In this document: one piece after another, positions 51,312 to 60,568 of the stretch
How the letters are laid out: each line of letters starts with the position of its first letter
Position numbering within the stretch: position 1 is the stretch's first letter
Translations under genes and position numbers: made by a program
Origin: Dasypus novemcinctus
Taxonomy: Eukaryota > Chordata > Mammalia > Cingulata > Dasypodidae
Assembly: GCF_030445035.2 (NCBI RefSeq)
Contig: NC_080704.1
Coordinates: 27,260,499 to 27,324,498 of the forward strand
DNA length: 64,000 nt
Direction of reading: 5' to 3'
The notes under the pieces: generated by a model
The model's input: the letters and a program-made list of their open reading frames with translations, nothing else
Database searches by the model: none
What the model was told of the DNA's origin: nothing

Positions 51312-51365
51312 CTTGCCCCTGGTCGAGCGCCAGTACCGCCATCTTTCAGCCCGGCGTTGGCTAGG
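51312..51365 (-). other. KLHL15: KLHL15 non-coding exon 1 (inferred)
   Basis: On the minus strand the sequence runs from an ETS site through a YY1 site to CAGGGGCAAG followed by GTAAAC, a strong donor at 51311-51310. The start is set only roughly, between the ETS and YY1 motifs. The link to the exon at 36924 is inferred from the family and from the lack of another CpG promoter, not shown by transcripts. Confidence 0.6.
51336..51345 (-). promoter_or_regulatory. KLHL15: YY1 site (AAGATGGCGG) in KLHL15 exon 1
   Basis: The complement of CCGCCATCTT is an exact core YY1 motif. In many CpG promoters it sits just downstream of the start and orients transcription. It also contains an ATG in strong context. 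Confidence 0.6.
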
Positions 51366-51370
51366 CGGGC

Positions 51371-51380
51371 GTCACTTCCG
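51371..51380 (-). promoter_or_regulatory. KLHL15: ETS-family site (CGGAAGTGAC)
   Basis: The plus strand GTCACTTCCG reads CGGAAGTGAC in the direction of KLHL15, a GABP/ELK-type motif about 30 bp upstream of the YY1 site. Confidence 0.6.
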
Positions 51381-51644
51381 GCGCCGCGGGAGCGGGAGCG
51401 GGGTGGGGGGAGGGCTGTCCCGCGCCTCTGGCGTCCCACGCCGTCCGGCCCGCCAAGTCCCGACGGGCGGCCCGCCGCGCCAGCGGTCCCCGGCGGCCCC
51501 GCCGTCGGGGCGAGGGACGCTGGGCTGGGCTCGTGCCCTGGCAGCGGTCTCTGTCCGCCTGCACGAGCGATGGGTCGAGCCCCTGCGGGCCGCCCGCCCG
51601 CCACCAGATGAGGGTTTGGAAGCCCGGAAAATGTCTGTCTGCCT

Positions 51645-54600
51645 CTTGGACACGGTGGGGGTGGGGACTCGAGGACAACGTGGAGGGAGCTTTGCAAATA
51701 TCGTCGTTATTAAAGTGACTGCCTCTGCGCCAAATGACATCATTTTTGCAAGGCAACTTGCAGTGGATTATTGCGTCATAGTTCCACTTGCCTTATTGCA
51801 CAACAGTTACATGGTTCAGACGTACATTTCCCAGAGGTGGAAAAATTCATAGAAAATGGCATGTCTGCACCACACAGAGAAATGCCGGATCTAAAAAAGC
51901 TGTTCCGTTTCTATTTGCGTCAAAATAAGATGGCAAGAGCAGTCGGAGGACTGGTGATGCGTTCAACCAGCTATCGAATTCTGGTTAATGCTTTGCGAAT
52001 ATCACATTTTCCTGGCCTAGAAATATAGCACTAAAGCATAGGGCTGTTTTGTAAATGTCGTGTTGTGAAAGCCCTGTGGAAAAAGTGGAGATGACAGAAA
52101 TAAAAGAGTTGGAGGCCAGTGGTTCTGCAACTAACCTTAAATTAGGGTGTCCATTTTCTGATCCTAAATGGAGGTATCATAGCATTTCTGCTCACCGCAC
52201 CCCCACCCCTGCCGCCATTTCTCACTAGACCATTCTCCAGATAAACTTTGAGTGAGATGTGAAGTTAAAAGCAATCATCCCTTTCTAGCCAACTTGAACA
52301 TGCCATATTTCCCAAGAGGCTAAAAAAGCACATTACTTGCTTGGTGGGGAAAATAAGGAGAAGCACCTTAATCTTTTGGGAAAAAAGATCCCCTTCTCGG
52401 ATTTAAACTATAAAATAAGCTTTAAACTAACACATGCACACACCACTGTAAACCCTAAAGTAAACTTAAAAATTGTGTACATTAACTGTTGAACATTTGA
52501 ATTTTCATACATTATTCTTGGACATTTGTAAATCACTGAATTTTTACTTTCCTACGTTAGTCGACCGAAGTACATTTTGAGCTGTACATTACATGGTGTG
52601 TCACTGACCTGTCAGAAGAGAGGCTTCTGTCCTTCGTTCAAGTAGGAACTGAAATGTGTGTGTTCCCTGAAGCAAGCAGAATTCTCCAGTGAGTGATGCC
52701 TTGAGTCATAAAGATCAGTGTTAACCCTTTAATATGACATTCCATATATGGCATTTCATTGTGACTTAAGATGCTTTCTTTTGAAACTTTACTGTTTCTG
52801 GAACTGGGATGGGTCTTACAATCAATCTACATATTTAATAGGTACAGATTACTCCCCCCACCAAAACTGTCATTAAATCAATGACGCCGCTTACACTCAT
52901 AGTAAAAAAAAAAAAAAAAAAAAAAAAAGTGTTTCACGGAGGGTCTAGTACCGTACAGAGACATTTTGTTCCTCCAAGACCAAGAAAAGTAAAACCATGT
53001 CATTTAAATAAACTAACCCTTCTAGATATTTCCTGTCTTCAATCACTTTTCTTGCCAATTTCTGGAAAGCAGTGGAGGCTCCTAAATACTCTGAGGGCAT
53101 CCTTTCACCCTGGTAGAGCCCCAAAGAGCAGATGGAAGCTGTCTTTCCCTAGGCCGCTAGCCTAAGTATTTGAGAATACACATTCCTCAAATCCACTCTC
53201 TATTCAGCAGCAGCGGATGTTCAGAAGCGTGCTCTAAGTTAAGCGCCCCAGGAGTGGTGGTGGAGGTGGAGGAAGGGTTTCATCAGAGATACTGAGGATA
53301 TAGGATACGGTGTGCTCCCGCCCCGCTCCCCCACCCCCGTTAAAAAAAAAAGAAAAGAAAAGGAAGTTGAGGCTTTTCGGAATTCCAGTGCCTCAGGTAG
53401 TTATTTACCTCGGTAATCGTTTTTCATGAAACTAACCCCGATCTCTGGGCACCAAAGAGTAATATCCTTAGCAAATTCTAAGAAAGTCCGTTACTTCCTG
53501 TTCCCTATCCCAGACGGAACCTCCAAAATGTAACCTCAGGGTCCCCAAATTGTTCAGCTTCTTAAGTTCATGTTCTAACAACCTTGAGCCTTTATGCTGG
53601 ATGACTAACGGGAAACCGGTGCCTTCGTGAATGCTGGAGGAATCCCGGCTAACTATGACACATCTTGGTCGTCGCGGGTCACCTTTGACTTGGAATGCCT
53701 CCTCTTGGCCTCTCTCCTATTGTCTGTGGCGTTCTGGTCTGACACCAGCTCTCCATGTTTCTCCAGCTCCCTCGGTCCACTTCTTCACAATTCATAAACC
53801 CAACTCTCCCTCCACTTCCCTAGGCAAAGCGAAAAACGAAGACTATCACAAGGCAACTCCGATGCAGAAAAGAAAATGACTCTGTAAACAGGTTGTGGCC
53901 TCTAGAGATCCTCACATAGGGATTTCTGCGCTGGCCATCTCTAAATCATGTCTGTAGTCATATTGGTGCGTAGCAATTGCTTCTCCCATCTCTCTTCTTT
54001 TCCAATCCTGTGAGCCCCAAACCCATCCCTTTGGCCCAGCTGGAGGGATACCAAATCCCTAAACACCCAAAAGGAATGGGGGTGCAAAAAACAAAACAAA
54101 GCAAAACAAACTTCCAGGGATACCCCTCGCACAAAACAGAACGTGTCTGAAGTATTGACCTTTGTATTATTTCACCAACATTGGGGGCGGGGAGGGTTAC
54201 GTCAAGGAAAATGAATTGATAACTTGATATATCTACATGACTAAGAGGACTGAAGGACGTGATTCCTCCCGGCAAAAAAATGCCTGGCCACAATTTCCCT
54301 TCCACCCTTAAAGCCCTAGCAAGCAAATATCCACTGGCAGTTTTAGAATAACTGCTTTGCTCCTGCGGTTCGCCATGGAGAATTCAGAAACACTAAGGTT
54401 TGGTTTCAGAGACCCCCCCATCCCACCCCCAAGGTTTAAGCAACATGGGATGCTGTGTGAGTGACCACAAAGAAATGGGACCTAATCTAGGCCAAATCAA
54501 GGAAGGCTTCTCAGAGGTGGTGATCTCTGACTTCAGTCCAAAGGGAAGAAGAGGGGGAAAGGGAGAGAGTAAAGGGCACTCACAGGGCAGTGTGCTACAA

Positions 54601-54900
54601 GCCTGGGAGAGGCAGCAAGAGACCTTTAGAAAACCGGTGATAATTCAGTACGGTTGCAGCACAGAGTTGCAGGGTAGGACAAAAAGGAAGGGAGTGGGGA
54701 AAGAAAGAAAAGATCAGGAAGGCTGCTAAGTGTGGACTGTGGCAGTGTGTACTTCTACCCTCCTGCCTGGCCTCTCATCTCATGTTCTTTCCACTGTACC
54801 ATGTTATTATGCTGGTATAAAATGATCTTCACACTGTTGCATTTTTGTTCACACTTAATTCCATAAATTGTTAATTTTTAATCTACTGCATTATTTTACT
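51645..54900. other. Intergenic sequence without recognised gene
   Basis: Moderate AT content, one 26-nt A-run near 52903-52928, and no exon or repeat that I can assign securely. An L2-like block may lie at about 54440-54770. The 85- to 109-codon frames here have no recognisable similarity. Confidence 0.5.
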
Positions 54901-54904
54901 TTTT

Positions 54905-55600
54905 CATCCCATCGGTATCTATGAGTTCCCACTACATGCCAAGTCCTGTTCTAAGCACTGGGGATCTATCAGTGAAAAAGCATTTAAAAAAATCCTTTCC
55001 CTCTTAAAGATTGCATTCTGGTGGTGGGAGTTAGGTAATAAACAAATAAGCAAATTACATAGCCTATTAGAATGTGATAACTGCTATGAAACTAAGAGTA
55101 AGGGGAGTAGCAGTGTGGAGAGGGAGGGGTGTTCCAATTTTAACTGAGATGATCACGGTAGAAGATGTCACTTGAGCATCGACTTGAAAGAGATGAGGGG
55201 CCAGACTGTGTAAAGTCTTGGAAGCCATTGTAAGGACCTCGGCCTTGGAAAAATGGGCAACCATTGGAAGTTTCGAGAAGAGGAGCAATATGATTTCACA
55301 CACTTAGGCTGCTGCATTAAATAATAGAAGGTAGGCAGAGAGCAAGGATACGGGTAAGAAAGCTATTACAACAATCCAGATGAGAGGTGACGGTGGCTGT
55401 AGCCGGGATGGTGTGAAGTGGTCAGGCTGTGGAAACATTTGGAAGGTAGAGCCAACAGGATTTCCCCGGTGTAGGTCTAAAGGGGAAAAAAGGAGTCAAG
55501 AATGATCCCCAGGTTTCTGACCTGAGCAATTGAAAATTTGTGATTTCTTGAGATTGGAAAAACTGCAAGAGGAGCAGGCTTGAAGGGGTGGGGGAGATAA
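54905..55600 (-). repeat. L2-type LINE sequence, reverse orientation
   Basis: It starts with CCCACTACATGCCAAGTCCTGTTCTAAGCACTGGGGATCTATCAGTG, the complement of an L2 3' end, and continues with blocks shared with 14080-15540 (CCCAGGTTTCTGACCTGAGCAA). Confidence 0.65.
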
Positions 55601-55604
55601 GAGA

Positions 55605-56340
55605 AGTTGCAAGGACTGGGCCCTAGGGGCATGCCATCATTAGGGGGTCATCTGGGAGAACACAGGGGACTGCTCAATCATACCAGACCAAGAGTGTGGC
55701 ATGCTAGATGTCAGATAGAAAGATACATTAAGCTGTTAAATATCCACGATCAAAGAAAGCTGCCACGAATGTCGTCCTTTTAAATGAACATATTTACTTT
55801 GAAACCAAGTGTAGACAATACCCCCCTGTAAAAGACAATGTTAAAAAGAACAAATCCCCCTAAAAGTTCATCATGTTTGTGTTCTTTATGAACTAATGGA
55901 AAGTAACACTGGGCTCCAGAAACCTCATGATGCATGAGGTATTTATGAGATTACCAAGGCGCTGAGTGTAAATGGAGCAAGGACTGAGCTCTGGGGCCTG
56001 CCAATGTTAGGGAGTCATCCGGGAGAAAAGAGGCGGCAGAGAAGGGGTAGCCAGTGAGATAAGGGAGAAACAAAGCGTGTGGTGTGCTAACAGCCAGATA
56101 GGAAAACACCGTAAATTGCTAAACATCCACTATCAACAAAAGCTGAACTTGTCACCATTTTAACGGAATAGATTTACTTTGCAACAGTGTAGACAATGCC
56201 CTCTTGTGAATCAGAACGTTAAAAAGAACAAATACCCCAAAAGGTTAATCATTTTTATGCTGTTTATGAACCAATGAAAAATAACACTCTACTTTAGAAG
56301 CCTCGAGATACAAGCCACATATTCATAAGTACTGCACTTC
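55605..56340. repeat. Diverged local tandem duplication (unit ~370 bp)
   Basis: Two units, about 55605-55950 and 55973-56335, share collinear blocks: GCAAGGACTG(G/A)G; GGGAGTCATC-type; CTAAACATCCAC/TTAAATATCCAC; TTTACTTTG; GTAGACAATGCC; AACGTTAAAAAGAACAAAT. The offset drifts from 368 to 380 bp through small indels. Confidence 0.75.
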
Positions 56341-56931
56341 AGAAGATGTACATACGAACACCCACACATCCTAAGTGTGGGGGCCAGAGTTGAGGTGAGT
56401 GGTGGTGAAGAAGAGCTACTATATGGTATTTGTGAGATGAAAGAAGTGGAAAAAGCCACCAGTGATGGCTGTTGCCAGAAGCACAGCTTTAAGGTTTGGA
56501 GAATTGGTTAAGGATAGAAACAGGATTGAATTTAGACTCGGGGGTCATTTACTGGTTCTGAAACTAATTCTTGAAAACAGAGCGATCACATAACTATCTT
56601 GATAGGGACAAAATTTCTTTGTAAATATAGGGCAGAGAGGAACCTCAGGTAAGTCAGTTCTGGACTCCTCAGCTTTGGGTGGGGAGATCTGAAGGAGAAG
56701 CAGAGGTATAGCCTCACATGTGAATAGCTGGGCTCAGATCTGGCCGAAAGGAGAGCTGAGTTTCACGCTCAACAGTGCCTTGGGAGTAGAAGAAGCATTG
56801 CCGTGATGAGGGCTATTAGCCTGCCAACACATAGCGTTAGGTAAAATAGCACTCTAGGACTGCAAGTCTTGATATTGTTAAGATAGCAGATCTCCCCAAG
56901 TTGAGCTACAGATTCAAAACAGTCCCTATCA

Positions 56932-57418
56932 GGGAAGCAGATGTGGCTCAAGCAACTGAGCTCCCACCTACCACATGGGAGGTCTATGGTTCAGTTCCTG
57001 GTGCCTCCTAAAGAAGACAGTGAGCTGCCATGATGGGCAGGCGTGGCAAGTTGACACAACGAGCTGATGCAACAAGAGACATAAGAAGAAAAACATAATG
57101 AAAGACACAACAAAGCAGGGAACAGAGGTTCCTGGTGCTTCCTAGAGAAGATGGGCAAGACAGCGAGCTGACATGACAGGCAGGTGCAGCAAGCTGATGC
57201 AACAGATGATGCAGCAAGAGACACAGAAGGAAGAACATAATGAGAAACTGAGCAAAGCAGGGAGGGGAGGTGTCTTAAGCGAGTGGGCACCTCCCTCCCA
57301 CACAGGAGGGCCCAGGTTTGGCTCCTGGTGCCTCCTAAAGAAACAAGGAAGACGAACAGACACAGCAAGTACAAACAACCAGGGGATGGGGAGATACAAA
57401 TAAATCTTTTTAAAAAAA
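56932..57418 (+). mobile_element. DAS-type SINE with internal duplication
   Basis: Head GGGAAGCAGATGTGGCTCAA, box B-like GGTTCAGTTCC, then two related units (from 57016 and 57159, each starting GACAGYGAGCTG) and a tail with AAATAAATC. A longer variant of the family. Confidence 0.75.
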
Positions 57419-57424
57419 CGCAAC

Positions 57425-57826
57425 AGGGAAGTAGATTTGGCTCAACTGATAGAGCATCCACCTACCACACAGGAGGTTCAGGGTGCAAACCCAGAGCCTC
57501 CTGACCCATGTGGCAAGTTGGCCCATGCGCAGTGCTGATGCGTGCAAGGAGTACCATGCCACGCAGGGGTGTTCCCTGCGTAGGGGAGCCCCATGCCCAA
57601 GGAGTGCTCCCCGTAAGGAGAGCTGCCCAGCGCAAAAGAAAGTACAGCCTGCCCAGGAGTGGCACCGCGCACAGAGAGAGCTGAGGCAGCAAGATGATGC
57701 AACAGAAAAACACAGATTCCCAGTGCTGCTGACAAGCATGAAAGTGGACACAGAAGAACACACAGTGAATGGACACAGAGAGCAGACAGCAAGCAAGCCA
57801 CAAGGGAGGGGGGATAAAAAAAAAAA
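57425..57826 (+). mobile_element. DAS-type tRNA-derived SINE, long form
   Basis: Complete: head GGGAAGTAGATTTGGCTCAA, box B GGTGCAAACCC (one change), middle, GGGAGGGGGG and an A-tail. Confidence 0.88.
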
Positions 57827-57833
57827 CCAACAC

Positions 57834-58195
57834 AGGGAAACGGACTTGACCCAGTCCGTCTACCACATGGGAGGTCCGCGGTTCAAACCCCGGGCCTCCT
57901 TGACCCGTGTGGAGCTGGTCCATGCGCAGTGCTGATGCGCGCAAGGAGTGCCCTGCCACGCAGGGGTGTCCCCGCGTAGGGGAGCCCCACGCGCAAGGAG
58001 TGCGCCCAGCGCGAAAGAAAGTGCAGCCTGCCCAGGAATGGCGCCGCCCACACTTCCCGTGCCGCTGACGACAACAGAAGCAGACAAAGAAACAAGACGC
58101 AGCAAATAGACACAGAGAACAGACAACCGGGGGAGGGGGGGAGGAATTAAATAAATAAATAAATCTTAAAAAAAAAAAAACACACACACACACAC
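57834..58195 (+). mobile_element. DAS-type tRNA-derived SINE, long form
   Basis: Head shortened (GGGAAACGGACTTGACCCAG), box B GGTTCAAACCC intact, CpG-rich middle suggesting a younger copy, A-tail and CA-repeat at the end. Confidence 0.85.
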
Positions 58196-58683
58196 AACAG
58201 AAGAGTCCCTTTCAAAATCCCAGCAAGTGTTTTCTGCAGAAATTGACAAGCTGGTCCTAAAATTTATGTAGAAATGCAAAGGTCCTAGAATAGCCAAAAG
58301 AATTTTGAAGAAGAACAAAGTTAGAGAACTTACCCTTTCCAATTTCAAAACATACTATAAAACTGCAGAAACCAAGACAGAATGGTGTTGGCAAAAGGAT
58401 GCCCATATACATCAATGGAAAAGAATTGAGAGCCCAAAAATAAACCCTTACGTTTATGGTCAATTGATTTTGATAAAGGTGCCAAGGCTATTCAATAGGC
58501 AAAGTATATTCTTTTCAATGAGTGGTACTGGGAAAATTGGATATTTACATGCAAAAAGATGAATTTAAAACCTCATCACACACCGTAGACAAAAATTAAC
58601 TCAAAATGGATCATAGATCTAAATATAAGAACTAAAACTATAAATATTTAAGAAGAAAACCTAGGAGTAAATCTTTGTGACCT

Positions 58684-59205
58684 TGTATGCCAGTTTGAAG
58701 CTGGGTGGACCCTAGAAGATCATGTCTTTAGAGCTAAACCCTTTCTGTGCATGTAAACCTGTTGTAGGTGGGACCTTTAATTAAATTACTTCAGTTAAGG
58801 GCCTTTGATGAGATTGTGTGAACCAGGGTGGGCCTTATCCTCTCACTGGAGTCCTTTACAAATGGGAGAAACAACTGGCAACAGAGAGGAACCCAGAAGC
58901 TGAAAGAGAAGACCCTGGGAGCCAGAAGCTGAAATCAATGGAACACAGAAGCTGAGAGGAAGCCCCATTAGCCAGAAGCTGAAGGCAACGAGGCCCCAGT
59001 GGAGAGGGGAGAGATGGGCAGATGCCACAATGTACCCGATGGCCCACAGCTATAGCTTGGGGAGAAGGCATCTGATGATGATGCCTTGATTTGGACACCT
59101 TCATGGCCTCAGAATTGTATGTAAACTTCTAAGTTAATAAATCTCCATTGTAAAAGCTAACCCATTTCTGGTATATCGCTTTGGCAGCCTTTAGCAAACT
59201 AAAAT
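58684..59205 (+). mobile_element. Solo LTR (MaLR-like) inside L1
   Basis: About 520 bp starting TGTATGCCAG and ending GCAAACTAAAAT, with AGTTAATAAATCTCC near its 3' side (a polyadenylation signal position for an LTR). It is flanked by ACCT(TG) at 58680 and 59206, and the L1 text continues on both sides. Family tentative. No internal viral genes are present. Confidence 0.6.
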
Positions 59206-59335
59206 ACCTTGGTTAGGCAACGTGTTCTTAGATATGACACCAAAAGCATGATCCATTAAAGAAAAAATTAATCAATTGGATTCCATAAAAATTTAAAACT
59301 TTTGCTCTTCAAAGATACCATTAAGAAAATGAAAC

Positions 59336-59407
59336 AGCAACAAAAATGGAATTTATTTCAAGCTGAGTAGTCTGAGAGCCGAGGACACAGCCATGTATTA
59401 TTGTGCC
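59336..59407 (+). pseudogene. Immunoglobulin heavy-chain V segment orphon, 3' end of V exon only
   Basis: Twenty-four in-frame codons read SNKNGIYFKLSSLRAEDTAM followed by YYCA, the end of framework 3 with the conserved YYC. Cys104 (IMGT numbering) is at 59402-59404. The LRAEDTA core resembles IGHV3 / clan III segments. Everything upstream (leader, FR1, CDRs) is missing, removed by 5' truncation of the insertion. In intact genes this exon is joined to D and J segments by RAG. This fragment cannot encode a V domain. The reading frame itself has no stop. I am confident of the IGHV identity because the sequence continues directly into a VH-type recombination signal and VH-like 3' flank. Confidence 0.9.
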
Positions 59408-59443
59408 AGTGAGAGGAAGTCAAGGTTAGCCTAGACACAAGCC
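59405..59443 (+). other. VH-type recombination signal sequence (23-RSS), decayed
   Basis: Heptamer position 59405-59411 reads GCCAGTG (consensus CACAGTG, first two bases lost), spacer 59412-59434 is exactly 23 bp, and nonamer 59435-59443 reads ACACAAGCC (7 of 9 to ACAAAAACC). The loss of heptamer positions 1-2 overlaps the Ala codon, suggesting a small deletion of the usual GCGAGAGA end. RAG cleavage is unlikely without the CAC. Confidence 0.88.
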
Positions 59444-59802
59444 TCTTCTCAGTGTACAGGAGGGGGCTGGGCTGCAAGGGGCGCCCAAGACCACCAGGCA
59501 GCACTCAGGGTCTAAACCCAGGGGCAGGTGCAGATAGGAGCTGGGGAGGAGTTTCCTGGCCTTATCTAGGGTTCCCCCTTCTTATTTCACAACATGTAAC
59601 CTCCAGAGAACCCCATTTGCATCATTTCTAAGAAAAGCAGGGAGATATCCAAGATTCAAACACAGAGTATATTTCTAATGATATTCCTGCTTTTTGTGTA
59701 AGTATGAACACACACACACGTGAAAATATGTGAAAATGGTGGGGGATATTTTTTGTCACCTTCTTGTGAATTTGCCTGAAAGCAGGAACAAAACTTGCAT
59801 TT
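59444..59802 (+). other. IGHV 3' flanking sequence in the retrocopy
   Basis: It continues as in VH genes: a CCACCAGGCAGCACT block (59491-59505), GGGGCAGGTGCAG and TTTCCTGG text. An octamer-like ATTTGCAT is at 59615-59622. Where the V-gene flank ends and other DNA begins before the A-run at 59803 is not clear. Confidence 0.6.
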
Positions 59803-59814
59803 AAAAAAAAAACG

Positions 59815-59905
59815 GGGAGTGGATGTGGCTCAAGTGGTTGAGTGCCTGCTTCCTACATGGGAGGTCCTGGGTTTAGTCCCTGGTGCCTCCTAAAAACAAA
59901 GCAAC
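59815..59905 (+). mobile_element. DAS-type SINE, short form, in the IGHV insert
   Basis: GGATGTGGCTCAAGTGGTTGA head and GGTGCCTCC end, followed by A/C-rich DNA (59895-59955). It directly follows the A-run 59803-59812. Confidence 0.85.
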
Positions 59906-59957
59906 AACAACAGAAAAACCCACAAGCAAACAAAGAAACGAACAAAAAAACAACTCA

Positions 59958-60046
59958 GGGGAGCTGATGTGGCTCAGTGGTTGAGCACCGGCTTCCCACA
60001 TACGAGGTCCTGGGTTCAATTCCCAGCCCCAGTAACTAAAAAAGGA
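59958..60046 (+). mobile_element. DAS-type SINE, short form, at the 3' edge of the IGHV insert
   Basis: GCTGATGTGGCTCAGTGGTTG head, box B GGTTCAATTCC, short A-rich end directly followed by the target-site duplication at 60047-60058. It therefore supplied the 3' end of the insertion. Confidence 0.85.
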
Positions 60047-60177
60047 AAGAAAATGAAAGACAAGCTAGACTGAAAAAAAATTGCAAATTATACACCTGAT
60101 AAAGGACTTGTATCCAGAATATAGAAAGAACTCTTGCAACTCAATAATAAAGAACTCAATTTAAAAATGGGTAAAAG

Positions 60178-60568
60178 AGGGAAGCAGCTGTGGCTCAATC
60201 AGGTGGGCTCCCATCTACCGTATGGAAGACCCTGGGTTCGCGTCCCAGGCCTCCTTGTGAAGGCAGGCTCGCCCACACCCTGCGGAGAGCCACCGGTCTG
60301 TGACAGCCAGTGGCCCGCAAGTGCTGCAGAGTGTTGCCCGGCCTGCTAGTGCAGTGGATAGTCAACTCAGCAAGGTGACCCAACAAAAAGGGAGACAAAA
60401 AAAACAACACAGAAGAGCACATAGTGAATGGACACGGAGAGCAGAAAACAAGCAAGCCGCAGTGGGGGGGGGGGGGGATAAATAAAATAAATACAGACAC
60501 ACAGAAGAACGCACAGCAAATGGACACAGAGAGCAGACAATAAGCAAGCCCAAGGCAGGGGGAGTTTT
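60178..60568 (+). mobile_element. DAS-type SINE, long form, with duplicated 3' part
   Basis: Head GGGAAGCAGCTGTGGCTCAA and box B GGTTCGCGTCC. The 3' module (CACAGAAGARC...GAGAGCAGA) occurs twice, at about 60405-60475 and 60498-60560, separated by a G-run (60463-60477) and AT-rich DNA. It interrupts L1 between AATTTAAAAATGGGTAAAAG and GGGCAAAGG. Confidence 0.8.

Larger units (their letters stand above)
15975..51365 (-). other. KLHL15: KLHL15 transcription unit (gene span)
   Basis: The span covers the inferred start in the 51.3-kb CpG island to the distal poly(A) signal. It contains non-coding exon 1 (ending 51312), first coding exon 36213-36924, terminal exon from 21270 down into the 3' UTR, and two long introns of about 14.4 and 14.9 kb. 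An additional 5' UTR exon inside intron 1 cannot be excluded. No other gene is nested in the introns, which hold MIR, L1, hAT-type and DAS repeats. In other placental mammals the gene lies on the X chromosome with EIF2S3 next to its 5' side, which fits the CpG island at the end of this window. Confidence 0.9.
50440..51640. promoter_or_regulatory. KLHL15: CpG island at the KLHL15 promoter
   Basis: An abrupt rise in G+C and CpG density against the AT-rich intron and intergenic DNA, covering exon 1. It contains CGG/CGA-rich triplet stretches (about 50925-50960). Long open frames on both strands are composition artefacts. CpG-island promoters are typical for a broadly expressed gene. Confidence 0.88.
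59335..60046 (+). mobile_element. L1-mediated retrocopy of germline IGHV 3' sequence plus two SINEs
   Basis: A 712-bp insert within old L1 ORF2, bounded by a perfect 12-bp duplication, AAGAAAATGAAA, at 59323-59334 and 60047-60058. The bottom-strand cut site reads TCTT/AA, one change from the L1 endonuclease consensus. From left to right it holds an IGHV framework-3 fragment with recombination signal, about 360 bp of further flank, an A-run at 59803-59812, a DAS SINE (59815-59905), A-rich DNA and a second DAS SINE (59958-60046) at the 3' boundary. I infer that a transcript starting in a VH 3' end and finishing in a SINE tail was retrotransposed in one event. Confidence 0.7.

Noticed and set aside
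50481-51852. Long open frames on both strands in the CpG island (up to 363 codons)
   Set aside because: They are arginine/proline/glycine-rich, overlap each other in several frames on both strands, and have no recognisable domain. High G+C removes stop codons by chance.
54400-54729. 109-codon frame in the intergenic region
   Set aside because: Low-complexity, lysine/glycine-rich, no recognisable similarity, and probably part of an L2-like repeat.
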